This document shows positions 32,044-39,983 of a stretch of DNA of 45,817 nt, piece by piece. Under the pieces are notes generated by a model. The model did no database searches. It was given only the letters and a program-made list of their open reading frames with translations, and was not told the DNA's origin. The stretch's first letter is position 1. Each line of letters opens with the position of its first letter. The stretch is taken from positions 1-45,817 of the forward strand of contig CAYSRC010000014.1 in assembly GCA_964433495.1 (NCBI GenBank), in the 5' to 3' direction. The DNA comes from CAYSRC01 sp964433495 (lineage in GTDB: Bacteria > Bacillota > Clostridia > Oscillospirales > Ruminococcaceae). The position numbers were made by a program, and so were the translations under genes.

Positions 32044-33025
32044 GAAAAGGACGGGCCTTACGGCTGCTGTTCTGTCGGCTCTGTTTTTCGGCGTCACGCT
32101 GTCGGGGCTTGTGTTCGGGAGCGTAAGACTGTCCTTTGCGCAGCTTTTGGACGGCATTGCCGGGACGGACGCAATCTCGCAGGTTATCCTGCGTGAGCTT
32201 CGGCTGCCGCGGGTGATTGCCGCGCAGCTCGCGGGCGTCGGGCTTTCGACGGCGGGGCTGATCCTTCAAACGGTCACCGACAACAAGCTCTGCGCCCCCC
32301 ATATCGTCGGCATCAACGCGGGCGCCGGCTTCGCCGTCATGCTGTTGACCTGCTTTTTCCCGCTGCTTTGGGAGCTGCTTCCTCTCGCCGCCTTTGCCGG
32401 CGCGCTGCTTGCGGCGTTTACGGTGCTCGGGGTTTCGAGCGCCGGCACGGGCAAGGGGAAAAAGTCATCCGTGATATTGGCGGGCGTGGCGGTTTCGGCG
32501 ATGTTGAGCAGCGGGACATCCTTTCTGTCGCTGAAATACCCCGACGCGCTCCCCTCCTATGCGGCCTTTTCGGTCGGCGGGTTCTCGGGCGTGAGGATGA
32601 GGGCGCTGCTCATTCCGTCGGTCATTATCGCGCTTTGTTTTTTGACCGCAACGGCGCTGGCCCCAAAAATCCAGCTTCTCTGCCTCGGCGACGAGGTTGC
32701 GTCAACGCTCGGCATCAACGTCAAAGCCGTTCGCGTCACGGCGGTTTTGCTTGCAAGCGCGCTCTCCGCCTCGGTGGTGTCGTTCGCGGGGCTCATCGGT
32801 TTTGTCGGCTTGATTGTGCCCCACATCGCGAGACGGGTCAGCGGCGGCGGTTTGCGGGCGACCCTTGCGGTGTCGGCCCTGTGCGGCGGCGTGCTCGTGA
32901 TGCTCGCCGACCTTGTCGGCCGGGCGCTGTTCGCTCCCGGCGAAATACCGGCGGGCGTCTTTATGGCATTTATCGGCGCCCCGTTCTTTTTATGGCTTCT
33001 CATCAAGGGGAGAAACCGCATATGA
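32036..33025 (+). CDS. FecCD-family ABC transporter permease
   Basis: 329 residues starting at TTG 32036, six nt after GGAGG and overlapping the binding-protein gene by 8 nt. Roughly nine to ten membrane helices; family signatures LRLPRVIAAQLAGVGLSTAG, near GLILQ, and GFVGLIVPHIARR in the cytoplasmic coupling region. It forms the membrane channel of an iron-chelate or corrinoid importer. Confidence 0.93.
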   Translation: MTEKRTGLTAAVLSALFFGVTLSGLVFGSVRLSFAQLLDGIAGTDAISQVILRELRLPRVIAAQLAGVGLSTAGLILQTVTDNKLCAPHIVGINAGAGFAVMLLTCFFPLLWELLPLAAFAGALLAAFTVLGVSSAGTGKGKKSSVILAGVAVSAMLSSGTSFLSLKYPDALPSYAAFSVGGFSGVRMRALLIPSVIIALCFLTATALAPKIQLLCLGDEVASTLGINVKAVRVTAVLLASALSASVVSFAGLIGFVGLIVPHIARRVSGGGLRATLAVSALCGGVLVMLADLVGRALFAPGEIPAGVFMAFIGAPFFLWLLIKGRNRI

Positions 33026-33774
33026 TTGCCCTTTCAAAGGTCAAAACGGGATACGGCAGACACGGCGTCCTCGAGGACATATCATTTGTCGCGGAGTCGG
33101 GGCAGGTCACCGTAATCCTCGGCGCAAACGGGTGCGGAAAGTCCACCCTTTTGAGGGCGATTTCCGGGAATCTGCCGTATACCGGCAGCATCCTTGTCGA
33201 CGGCGCCGAGATTTCGGCAGCGCGCGCCTCAAGGCGCGCGAGGATGATCTCGGCCATGCCGCAGATGATGCACGCGCCCGCCGTGACGGTGCGGGAGTTT
33301 GTCTCCTACGGCAGGCAGCCGTACACGGGCAGGCTCGGCATCCTCTGCGAAGCCGACCGCGCGATTGTCGAGTCCGCATTGGCGCGGACGGATCTGCTGC
33401 CTCTTGCGGAAAAGCAGGTAAACCGCATCTCGGGCGGCGAACGCCAGCGGGCGTATTTCGCCATGCTGCTGGCGCAGAGCACCGACAACATCCTGCTCGA
33501 TGAGCCGGGCGCACATCTCGATGCCCGGCACAACAAGCAGCTCGCGCTTTTTTTGAGGTATATGTCCGAGAACAAAAAAACGGTGCTCGCCGTTTTACAC
33601 GATATAAACCGTGCGATCGCGATTGCGAACAAAATCGTGTTTATCGACTCGGGCTCGGTACTGTTTTGCGGCAGACCCGATGATTTCGCGGCAAGCGATA
33701 TCCCCCGCTCTGTCCTCGGGCTCAGGCGGGTAAAGTGCGTCGATGAGGGGGTCGGGCGGTATCTCTTTATCTGA
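33022..33774 (+). CDS. ABC transporter ATP-binding protein (FecE/BtuD type)
   Basis: 250 residues, overlapping the permease gene by 4 nt. Walker A GANGCGKST, signature ISGGERQRAYFAMLLAQ, Walker B NILLDEPGAHLD, and switch histidine in AVLHDINRAIAIA. It powers the preceding permease. Last gene of the operon. Confidence 0.95.
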   Translation: MIALSKVKTGYGRHGVLEDISFVAESGQVTVILGANGCGKSTLLRAISGNLPYTGSILVDGAEISAARASRRARMISAMPQMMHAPAVTVREFVSYGRQPYTGRLGILCEADRAIVESALARTDLLPLAEKQVNRISGGERQRAYFAMLLAQSTDNILLDEPGAHLDARHNKQLALFLRYMSENKKTVLAVLHDINRAIAIANKIVFIDSGSVLFCGRPDDFAASDIPRSVLGLRRVKCVDEGVGRYLFI

Positions 33775-34090
33775 GTCTTTGGGATGCCTTTTTGCGGGAA
33801 CACATACCGCACAGTATACTGTTGAGCTGCGGCACGGCGAGGCTGAATCATTTTTGAGCATACACTGCGGAGGCGTTGTTTAAAGGCCTTGCGCTTGAGA
33901 GGGACGAAAGGACAAACCGAGCGCCGGGGGAATCGGAGAAAAACATAACGGCCGGAATCACCGCTGTCCGCGATCAGCTGCCGCGGATATCGCACAAGCT
34001 TGGACGAAGGTTCCCTTTGGGGAGCAAAACGGAACATCGGGCTTAGGCATACAAAGTCCGACCGAAAAACGAACCGAAAGGAGACGAACC
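33775..34090. other. Intergenic stretch
   Basis: No gene supported. No clear terminator for the importer operon and no clear promoter for the next gene is visible. Confidence 0.4.
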
Positions 34091-34453
34091 ATGCATCTAA
34101 GTAAGCTTGAAACCGGGGGCGCCCTTTGCGCCGCGGTGACCTGCGAAAAGCCGGTTATTACGGATGCGCAATCAGCGCTTGATCTGCTGATGTCCGCAAA
34201 GTACAGCATCGGTACCAAAAACATCATCATACCCAAAAAGCTCGTCACAGAAGATTTCTTTGTTCTCAGCACGGGTCTTGCAGGCGAAATCCTTCAAAAA
34301 TTCATTAACTACGGCGGCCGCATCGCAATCTACGGGGATTATTCGCACTATACGAGCAAACCGCTAAAAGATTTCATCTATGAAAGCAATAAAGGGAAGG
34401 ATGTTTTCTTTGTGTCGTCGTTAGACGAAGCGCTCGAGAAGCTCGCCGAATAA
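34091..34453 (+). CDS. DUF4180 domain protein
   Basis: 120 residues, AAAGGAGA 8 nt upstream. It matches the DUF4180 pattern: VITDAQSALDLLMSAKYSIG, KNIIIPKKLVTEDFFVLSTG and GRIAIYGDYSHYTSKPLKDF, then SLDEALEKL. The family is small, cytoplasmic and of unknown function, often near regulators. It stands alone here. Confidence 0.88.
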   Translation: MHLSKLETGGALCAAVTCEKPVITDAQSALDLLMSAKYSIGTKNIIIPKKLVTEDFFVLSTGLAGEILQKFINYGGRIAIYGDYSHYTSKPLKDFIYESNKGKDVFFVSSLDEALEKLAE

Positions 34454-34470
34454 ACTTAAATTAAAACGGA

Positions 34471-34515
34471 AAAAAGCCCTTGGCTGCGCGTTACCGCTCA
34501 CAGCCGAGGGCTTTG
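34471..34515 (-). terminator. Terminator shared in form with 39739-39785
   Basis: AAAGCCCTTGGCTG and CAGCCGAGGGCTTT arms with A/T runs on both sides; it can end DUF4180 transcripts and minus-strand transcripts from 34880. The loop (GCGTTACCGCT-like) resembles that of the hairpin at 39739. Confidence 0.8.
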
Positions 34516-34879
34516 TTGTATGGGGTTTATCATTTCTGTCGCGCAGCCGCTTTTCGGTCATTCCGTAAACCGCAAACGGCCGGATAACGGGAATAACGGG
34601 TTGTGTGCAGCCGCTATTAAAAGGTTATCAAAAGACCTCTTCAAGTGCCTAAAGCCCGTGAAAACATGATTCTTTACAGCCCCTCGGCTCGTCCGAGCCC
34701 CAAAGTGAAAAAACGATAACAATCGATTTAGTTTAGGGATGTCGATTCGATATAAAATGACCCGTACTGTCCTCATTCTCGGTCTTTCGGCTTTTGCCGT
34801 CGGACGACCGCCGCGGGGATGCCGCCGTTTTTTTACAGCTTCTCTTCCCCATTCGCGCAAGCTCGCCGTCCCGGCGGCT
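34516..34879. other. Gene-free stretch with a sequence related to the far side of the island
   Basis: GTTATCAAAAGAC (34626-34638) and the next 35 nt are similar to 39917-39965. No gene supported. Confidence 0.4.
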
Positions 34880-35209
34880 TTAAGCCCAGCCTGTATCGGT
34901 GCTTATCTCAAAACAACGCCTGCCGCTTTTATCTATGGTGCTTTGGTAACGGGTGCTTCTCCAAAAAGAATGATCCCGTCCCTCTACATCTGAAATCAGC
35001 GTCGCCTCGATGTCCAAATCGGGCGAGAGAGCCAGCAGCCCGTTCAGCAGCGCCTCCGCCGCAGCATCCGATAAACGAATCTCGTACTTTGCTCTGTTCG
35101 GCCCGTTCGCTCTTTCCCTTTTCAGAGCTTCGGCCCCCGGTGTTTTCTCCAAATAGGCCTGCGCCCGGGTCAGCACTTCAGGTCGTGCGCAGGACAGATA
35201 CAACAGCAT
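34880..35209 (-). CDS. Hypothetical protein, 109 residues
   Basis: Starts at ATG 35209, 10 nt after GGGAGGGG. Composition is host-like, unlike the AT-rich island next to it. An alpha/beta mix with an acidic repeat-like centre (LSDAAAEALLNGLLALSPDL) and no membrane segment. I do not recognise the family. Ribosome site and codon use support a gene, but homologues are needed. Confidence 0.5.
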   Translation of the reverse strand: MLLYLSCARPEVLTRAQAYLEKTPGAEALKRERANGPNRAKYEIRLSDAAAEALLNGLLALSPDLDIEATLISDVEGRDHSFWRSTRYQSTIDKSGRRCFEISTDTGWA

Positions 35210-35376
35210 CCCCGATCATCCCCTCCCTAAAATCATACCCGGCCCGCGGTCGGGGTCTTTTTTGACTATTCAAACTCGCTCCTGCTAAACCAATTCTAAA
35301 CAAGTTTGTTTGTACGATTTATCAGAGCGTATCTACATTATTTGTATTATCGGTAAAGCATAGGCTATCCGATTTT

Positions 35377-35392
35377 TTGTTGCCATATCGTT
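35377..35392 (+). repeat. Left boundary repeat of the AT-rich island
   Basis: TTGTTGCCATATCGTT; the same 16 nt with one change occurs at 39888-39903 in the same orientation. It begins just past the HEPN gene stop, followed by a second TTGCCAC. Confidence 0.55.
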
Positions 35393-35400
35393 GCCACAAA

Positions 35401-35976
35401 TCAGCCTACCTGATTAATCCAATCTCGTATGTTGGTACCTATTCTTTCAATATCTCTCCTGCCCAATTCACCACTATGCATTATCACATTGCGGGAACGC
35501 TCAATGGTCTGAAATATTTGTCGCGCCCAGTCGATAGAAACAATGTGGACTTCAAATAACTCATAATTTTGACTCATTATAGATGCCAAATCGCCAAATT
35601 CAGTATAATTTATCATGGAATCTCCACGAGGAGTGTGCCAGCGTATTTTTTCTTCATCCTTTTTTCTACTCTCTGCGGTTTTTCTAATTTTCTCAGATAC
35701 GCATTCTTCCCACCAATTCTCTCCTTTGTGCTCCAGTAAAACTTTAACAACAAATTGTCTGACCGTGTTTTCAAAAGCAGCTATTGCTGTATACACCGTT
35801 GCCATCAGTTTTGCAGCATTAACATTTTCGTCATCCAACAAATCTAAGGCCAAGCAATTAATATATTCTTGTGATAATACCTCTGATGTGGCATGCTTAC
35901 TCAAAACAGGTGTCTTTTCTAAGGCAACTTTGGTCAGTTCACCTCGCATTATATATGCATACAAATCATCGCTCAT
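35401..35976 (-). CDS. Swt1-like HEPN domain protein
   Basis: 191 residues, AT-rich codons. The C-terminal half has the HEPN signature: the segment ERSRNVIMHSGEL gives R162-x4-H167, the Arg-x4-6-His core of HEPN ribonucleases and Swt1-type domains. The N-terminal half is helical (YINCLALDLLDDENVNAAKL). HEPN proteins are often metal-independent RNases or their scaffolds in defence and toxin systems. It lies 11 nt after the DUF5343 gene and ends the restriction-modification operon. Nuclease activity is inferred from the motif only. Confidence 0.78.
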   Translation of the reverse strand: MSDDLYAYIMRGELTKVALEKTPVLSKHATSEVLSQEYINCLALDLLDDENVNAAKLMATVYTAIAAFENTVRQFVVKVLLEHKGENWWEECVSEKIRKTAESRKKDEEKIRWHTPRGDSMINYTEFGDLASIMSQNYELFEVHIVSIDWARQIFQTIERSRNVIMHSGELGRRDIERIGTNIRDWINQVG

Positions 35977-35987
35977 AGAATCACCTA

Positions 35988-36608
35988 TTAAAGTAAATGT
36001 TTCTTAAGGCTTTGAAAAATCGCATCATAAACAGCCATGTTGGTTGTTTCTGGTAAATGAATCTGAATATTGTAATGTAGATTCATCCCTGTTTTACTTT
36101 GGCTTTGAGAACTTATATCAATGGACTCTTGTTCTTTTTCGGTTTCGCCTTTTCCCCTAATTTCAGGCGGAGTGGGGGTTGTATCAGACCAGTCAGCTGC
36201 ATCACATAAAGCCTTAAAGGTATTTGCCATCAGCAAAACAGTGTTGTCACTTTTTTGACCTTGCGTCAACGTCTTCATTTTTCCCTTTATTTCATCTACT
36301 GATAAGTTCTGCGCATCCTTTTTTAAGGCAAACAAATCTTTATATGCCTCTTGAATGCATGTTGCCAAAACTTTTCCAGTTTCCGTCTGATCCAAAAACT
36401 GATGGTACCTTGTTGTCGGAACACCATTTTCATCAAGCAAACCCAATGATTTAAAAACTCCAATATATAACCGATCATTTGTGCTTTTAAACTCTAAATC
36501 TTCTAAGAACTTATTGGTAAATCTTTCAGGTGCTTTTGCATTAACAAGTGAGTTAATAATATTCTGCAAATTTTTAGTTGTTTGCAGATAAGCTGTTGGA
36601 AGCGCCAT
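35988..36608 (-). CDS. DUF5343 family protein
   Basis: 206 residues, GGAGG 7 nt before the ATG. It begins MALPTAYLQTTKNLQNIINS and continues with the family pattern ...FLEDLEFKSTNDRLYIGVFK and LGLLDENGVPTTRYHQFLD, a winged-helix-like N-terminal part. A Gln/Ser/Glu-rich linker leads to a short domain, HYNIQIHLPETTNMAVYDAI. Such proteins often neighbour HEPN proteins. Function unknown; partner of the next gene is the simplest reading. Confidence 0.82.
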   Translation of the reverse strand: MALPTAYLQTTKNLQNIINSLVNAKAPERFTNKFLEDLEFKSTNDRLYIGVFKSLGLLDENGVPTTRYHQFLDQTETGKVLATCIQEAYKDLFALKKDAQNLSVDEIKGKMKTLTQGQKSDNTVLLMANTFKALCDAADWSDTTPTPPEIRGKGETEKEQESIDISSQSQSKTGMNLHYNIQIHLPETTNMAVYDAIFQSLKKHLL

Positions 36609-36628
36609 TTAATACCCTCCTAATCAAG

Positions 36629-37549
36629 TTATTTTCTCGGCCCTAAAAACTTGTCCCCGTTCAAATGAATCATATGATCTGGCATATCAGCTATCCATAC
36701 TTCTGTTTCCCACGCAAGAGACTCGGAAAACTTCTTAAAGATTTTAAAGTCAAGGAACGCTGTGACATATATCTTTCCAGCCTTTACGCCGACAGTCATT
36801 TCCTCAATCTCCTTAATGCGTTTCGGCTCCATTGGACCAACTGATGTAACAGACTCGATAAAGTACAGCCAATTCTTTTCCTCCGAATAAAGTACAACAT
36901 CCGGCATTTTATCATGGAGTGTAATATCAAATCCCAACCCACTCAGCTTATCCACATTCTTTACCAGATCCTTTGCGGTTGTATCGCCAACATAAAGGCA
37001 TTCAGAGTTAGGTGCAAAACGAGGAGCAAATTCCTCAATAATGACCTTTTGAAGCTGATTATGCTTGCCAGTTGAGAATGTAAAATCTTCGCCATTAATC
37101 CTCACAGGCATTTTCTGCATCTCTTTTTTCGATTTATAAAGTTGGATAAGCGTTTCATGAGTTTCCAAAAACGCTGTTAAATTTTCAACCCACTCATCTG
37201 TACCATAACTCTGAATTAAGTTCAACATTTCGTCCGTCAATCGGTATCGGTAATTAGGGCTGTTAGTTGCTTTACCATTATCTTCAATAAAAGCAGCATT
37301 TCTAAAATGGTGCATTGCCTGTTTTCGAAATGTTTCTCTGCTATTTTCGGCGTATGTAACCCCATATATCTGTTTGGTATAAGCAATAATGTCGTGAATG
37401 CGAATCCACTCATTTGTTGCAGATTCCCATTGATCACGCCTACCGATACCTGCCATTGCCAGCAACACATAACAGCACAGATCAGACTGTTGCTTAGCTG
37501 GCACTTGCAATTCTTTCAGAATCGTTCTCGCTTCCTCTATCTTCCGCAT
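36629..37549 (-). CDS. BsuBI/PstI-type restriction endonuclease
   Basis: 306 residues. It matches the BsuBI/PstI endonuclease family: an N-terminal helical region beginning MRKIEEARTILKELQVPAKQ, and a C-terminal catalytic core with LHDKMPDVVLYSEEKNWLYF and IESVTSVGPMEPKR. PstI and BsuBI cut CTGCAG as dimers. Specificity here is inferred from family, not proven. It overlaps the methylase gene by 56 nt, coupling the two. Confidence 0.92.
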   Translation of the reverse strand: MRKIEEARTILKELQVPAKQQSDLCCYVLLAMAGIGRRDQWESATNEWIRIHDIIAYTKQIYGVTYAENSRETFRKQAMHHFRNAAFIEDNGKATNSPNYRYRLTDEMLNLIQSYGTDEWVENLTAFLETHETLIQLYKSKKEMQKMPVRINGEDFTFSTGKHNQLQKVIIEEFAPRFAPNSECLYVGDTTAKDLVKNVDKLSGLGFDITLHDKMPDVVLYSEEKNWLYFIESVTSVGPMEPKRIKEIEEMTVGVKAGKIYVTAFLDFKIFKKFSESLAWETEVWIADMPDHMIHLNGDKFLGPRK

Positions 37550-39035
37550 AAATAAAACTCCTAACTATGTTATCGCAAGTCATCTCAGAGGTATCATGAC
37601 ATCTAATAAGCTCTTTTCCCATAGCTTCTATGGTTGCCAATGGCGGGACTGGCATAGTATTTACTTCTGTGGAATTGACCTGTGTTGAGCCGTTCAGTAT
37701 CCGATAATAGCAGTCATAAAATGTAGAGTTGAATAGAACATAAAGTCCATAAACGATGCACTCTGACAATTCTCGTGACCCGCCAATAAAATTGATTTTA
37801 TTTTGAGTGCTGATTTTCTGATATTCGGGATGTTTTTTGGCTAAATATACCCCGCATTGCAACCGGCGATGTTCTTCCTTTGCAGTAAACCGTTTGACAA
37901 ACAAATAGTTGGCATTTTCCTGCAAAAGTCCTGACTGCTCTGTAACAATGTACTCATGCTCTTTTCCTATCGGGAAAAGGACTTTTCCATCTTGAATATG
38001 CTGCGAATAAAAAAGAGGAACCGCTTGCTCTTCCTGCTCACTCCGCAATGCTTCTCTGTTTCTGAAATCAACTGTTAGCCCCGTTTTCATTTTCAGCCCG
38101 ATTCCTGGCAATGTATCTTTCCAAGTATTCAACAGCTCTAAAGTTCTTACTTCCTGCTCGTTTGTTACAAGGAATACATAAGAATCTTCGCCCGAAATGA
38201 CAATGTTATATGGAGCTTCAAATGTAGTCAAATCCGAAAAATCAAAATTGCTTTGTGTAGTCGTTATAATTACGGCCTCAGGCTTGTCCGGCGTCTTTTT
38301 GATTTTAATGATCATTGTTTCCTGCAAGACGCTTTCCTGATCGAAGACCTTATCTCGGCTTTCAAATAAATGAATATGCTCCAATGCGCCTTCATTTAAG
38401 AATTTCTGGCGAAAGCTTTTGAAATACGCTCCAGAGGTCCATGAACGAGGAATGATATACACCATTTCACCGTTAGCAGCAAGGTTAAACATCCCCATTG
38501 CAGCAAATAGAAAGTATAGATTGGGAGCGCCGTAACAGACATCGGGCATTACCTGCGCTTCAGGAGCATCCTTTCCTACTTTCATATAAGGCGGATTGCC
38601 AATAATCAAATCATATTTCTGTGGATTTGGATCTGCGCCGAGCATTTCATTATACTCCAGCATCTGACTGAGAATATAATTGTCTGTTCTCAAGTCGTAG
38701 TCTATTTCAATTTTAGCGTTACTGCGGGTATAATCTAAGTTGCTACGCAACAAGGCAATCACATTCGGATCAGTTTCATAGCAAGTTAGATAGATTTTCT
38801 TTATTCCATCTTCATTCTGAAGTCTGTCAAGCAAAGCAACTGATAGTATTCCCGAGCCAGCGCCGGCGTCAAGAATATGCAGTTCATCCTTCTCAGCGGG
38901 AACATTAAACAGACTTGCCATGAAAGAAGCAGTCTCTTTGCTTGTGAAGAATTGCCCATACGTCTTGCGCTGTGACTTGGGCATTTTCCCCATATATTCA
39001 TTTGTGGATTTGATTGCATACTCAAGCAGTTTCAT
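37494..39035 (-). CDS. Adenine-specific DNA methylase (PstI/BsuBI-like)
   Basis: 513 residues. S-adenosylmethionine motif DAGAGSG at 56-62 and catalytic NPPY at 147-150 mark an N6-adenine methylase of the gamma type. The C-terminal half serves target recognition. With the neighbouring endonuclease it forms a type II restriction-modification pair. The start codon lies inside the end of the controller gene (14-nt overlap). Confidence 0.94.
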   Translation of the reverse strand: MKLLEYAIKSTNEYMGKMPKSQRKTYGQFFTSKETASFMASLFNVPAEKDELHILDAGAGSGILSVALLDRLQNEDGIKKIYLTCYETDPNVIALLRSNLDYTRSNAKIEIDYDLRTDNYILSQMLEYNEMLGADPNPQKYDLIIGNPPYMKVGKDAPEAQVMPDVCYGAPNLYFLFAAMGMFNLAANGEMVYIIPRSWTSGAYFKSFRQKFLNEGALEHIHLFESRDKVFDQESVLQETMIIKIKKTPDKPEAVIITTTQSNFDFSDLTTFEAPYNIVISGEDSYVFLVTNEQEVRTLELLNTWKDTLPGIGLKMKTGLTVDFRNREALRSEQEEQAVPLFYSQHIQDGKVLFPIGKEHEYIVTEQSGLLQENANYLFVKRFTAKEEHRRLQCGVYLAKKHPEYQKISTQNKINFIGGSRELSECIVYGLYVLFNSTFYDCYYRILNGSTQVNSTEVNTMPVPPLATIEAMGKELIRCHDTSEMTCDNIVRSFIYAEDRGSENDSERIASAS

Positions 39036-39234
39036 GATTTGTAAACTCCATTACATCGCCAATGTCACAATTCATTGCAGAGCAAATCTTACACAAACTT
39101 TCCATCGAAACAAATTCGTTTCTGCCCATTTTAGCAAGGATATTAAAGCTAATACCAGCGGCATCTTTTAGCTCTGTCCGGTTCATTTTCTTGTCAATCA
39201 ACAGTTTCCAGAGCTTATCATAAGAAACAATCAT
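39022..39234 (-). CDS. Controller (Cro/C1-type) protein of the restriction system
   Basis: 70 residues from ATG 39234 (GGAG 7 nt upstream). A compact helix-turn-helix of the YozG/XRE type: YDKLWKLLIDKKMNRTELKD then SFNILAKMGRNEFVSMESL. Such C proteins time methylase before endonuclease expression. A GCATATGC palindrome overlapping the promoter spacer is a candidate binding site. Confidence 0.88.
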   Translation of the reverse strand: MIVSYDKLWKLLIDKKMNRTELKDAAGISFNILAKMGRNEFVSMESLCKICSAMNCDIGDVMEFTNHETA

Positions 39235-39265
39235 CACAATTCTCCGTTCAATTTGGCTTGTTCGT

Positions 39266-39294
39266 ATTATAGCATATGCCAAACGATTTTTCAA
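39266..39294 (-). promoter_or_regulatory. Promoter of the island operon
   Basis: On the minus strand TTGAAA (39294-39289), 17-nt spacer, TATAAT (39271-39266). The spacer contains GGCATATGC, a probable operator. Confidence 0.85.
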
Positions 39295-39306
39295 GATAAT
39301 CTCACT

Positions 39307-39350
39307 AAAAAGTGAGGGACAGATAATGCAGACTACACTATCTGTCCCTC
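39307..39350 (-). terminator. Terminator between TnpV remnant and restriction operon
   Basis: GAGGGACAGATA (39314-39325) pairs with TATCTGTCCCTC (39339-39350), followed on the minus strand by ACTTTTTAG. A second small hairpin CTCACTAAAAAGTGAG overlaps its end. Confidence 0.85.
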
Positions 39351-39356
39351 TCTCCG

Positions 39357-39690
39357 TTAGCAATAAATAATTTCTGTGTTCACGACCTCCCTCGCTCTGT
39401 CTGCGATATTGTTCATTAATCCAACCCAGCGCATTTGATCTTCCGCCTTGAGTTGCTCTGTCACCCCCTCCCTTTCTGCCATCTGATCTACCAGCCGAAG
39501 AAACATATCCTGTGCCTGTTGGTCGATGTCAGCAAGGTAGCCGTTCAGCTTGCCGGAGGTCAACAGCGTAGTATAGACCGCCCGCTTATGCTCTTCTAAG
39601 TACCGTCTGTGCCGCTGTCCCCCACGCCGCCGGTTCCTTGTTGTTCTTCGGGATACTTCAAATCGGGGATAAAGCGACCCTCGGCCTGCG
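39357..39690 (-). pseudogene. tnpV: TnpV remnant, truncated and frameshifted
   Basis: The 3' part encodes the TnpV signature (GQRHRRYLEEHKRAVYTTLL, then DQQAQDMFLRLVDQMAEREG, and MNNIADRAREV) of clostridial Tn4451/CTn elements. The 5' part (AEGRFIPDLKYPEEQQGTGG) is in another frame. The break lies near 39619-39624, where one base appears lost from a run of G's. No N-terminal start region remains. Confidence 0.8.
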
Positions 39691-39738
39691 CGGATGCCGC
39701 GCATCTGTTTAGACGCGGTCTTTAAAAGATACATATGA

Positions 39739-39785
39739 AAAAAACGCCCTCGGCCGTGCGTTGCTCGCCACAGCCAAGGGCGTTT
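39739..39785 (-). terminator. Terminator downstream of guaBA, right flank of the island
   Basis: AAACGCCCT...AGGGCGTTT with a seven-T run on the minus strand. Stem and loop resemble 34471-34515. Confidence 0.8.
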
Positions 39786-39887
39786 GCGAAGTCGGTTTTT
39801 ACGCCGTCCGAATCACTTGAAAAAAATTTCCTTCCGGCAAGGTGCGCGGCAACAGGCCGCCGGACAGCAAAAAAATCCGCGGGCGGC

Positions 39888-39903
39888 TTGTTGCCAAATC
39901 GTT
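39888..39903 (+). repeat. Right boundary repeat of the AT-rich island
   Basis: TTGTTGCCAAATCGTT, one base different from 35377-35392. GTTATC units follow it, with GTTATCAAAAGAC at 39917 matching 34626. Confidence 0.55.
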
Positions 39904-39983
39904 ATCGGTTATCAAATTGTTATCAAAAGACTGCTTGAAGCTCCGCAAACCCGCATAAACACCGGCTTCTTCGACTTTTCAAT

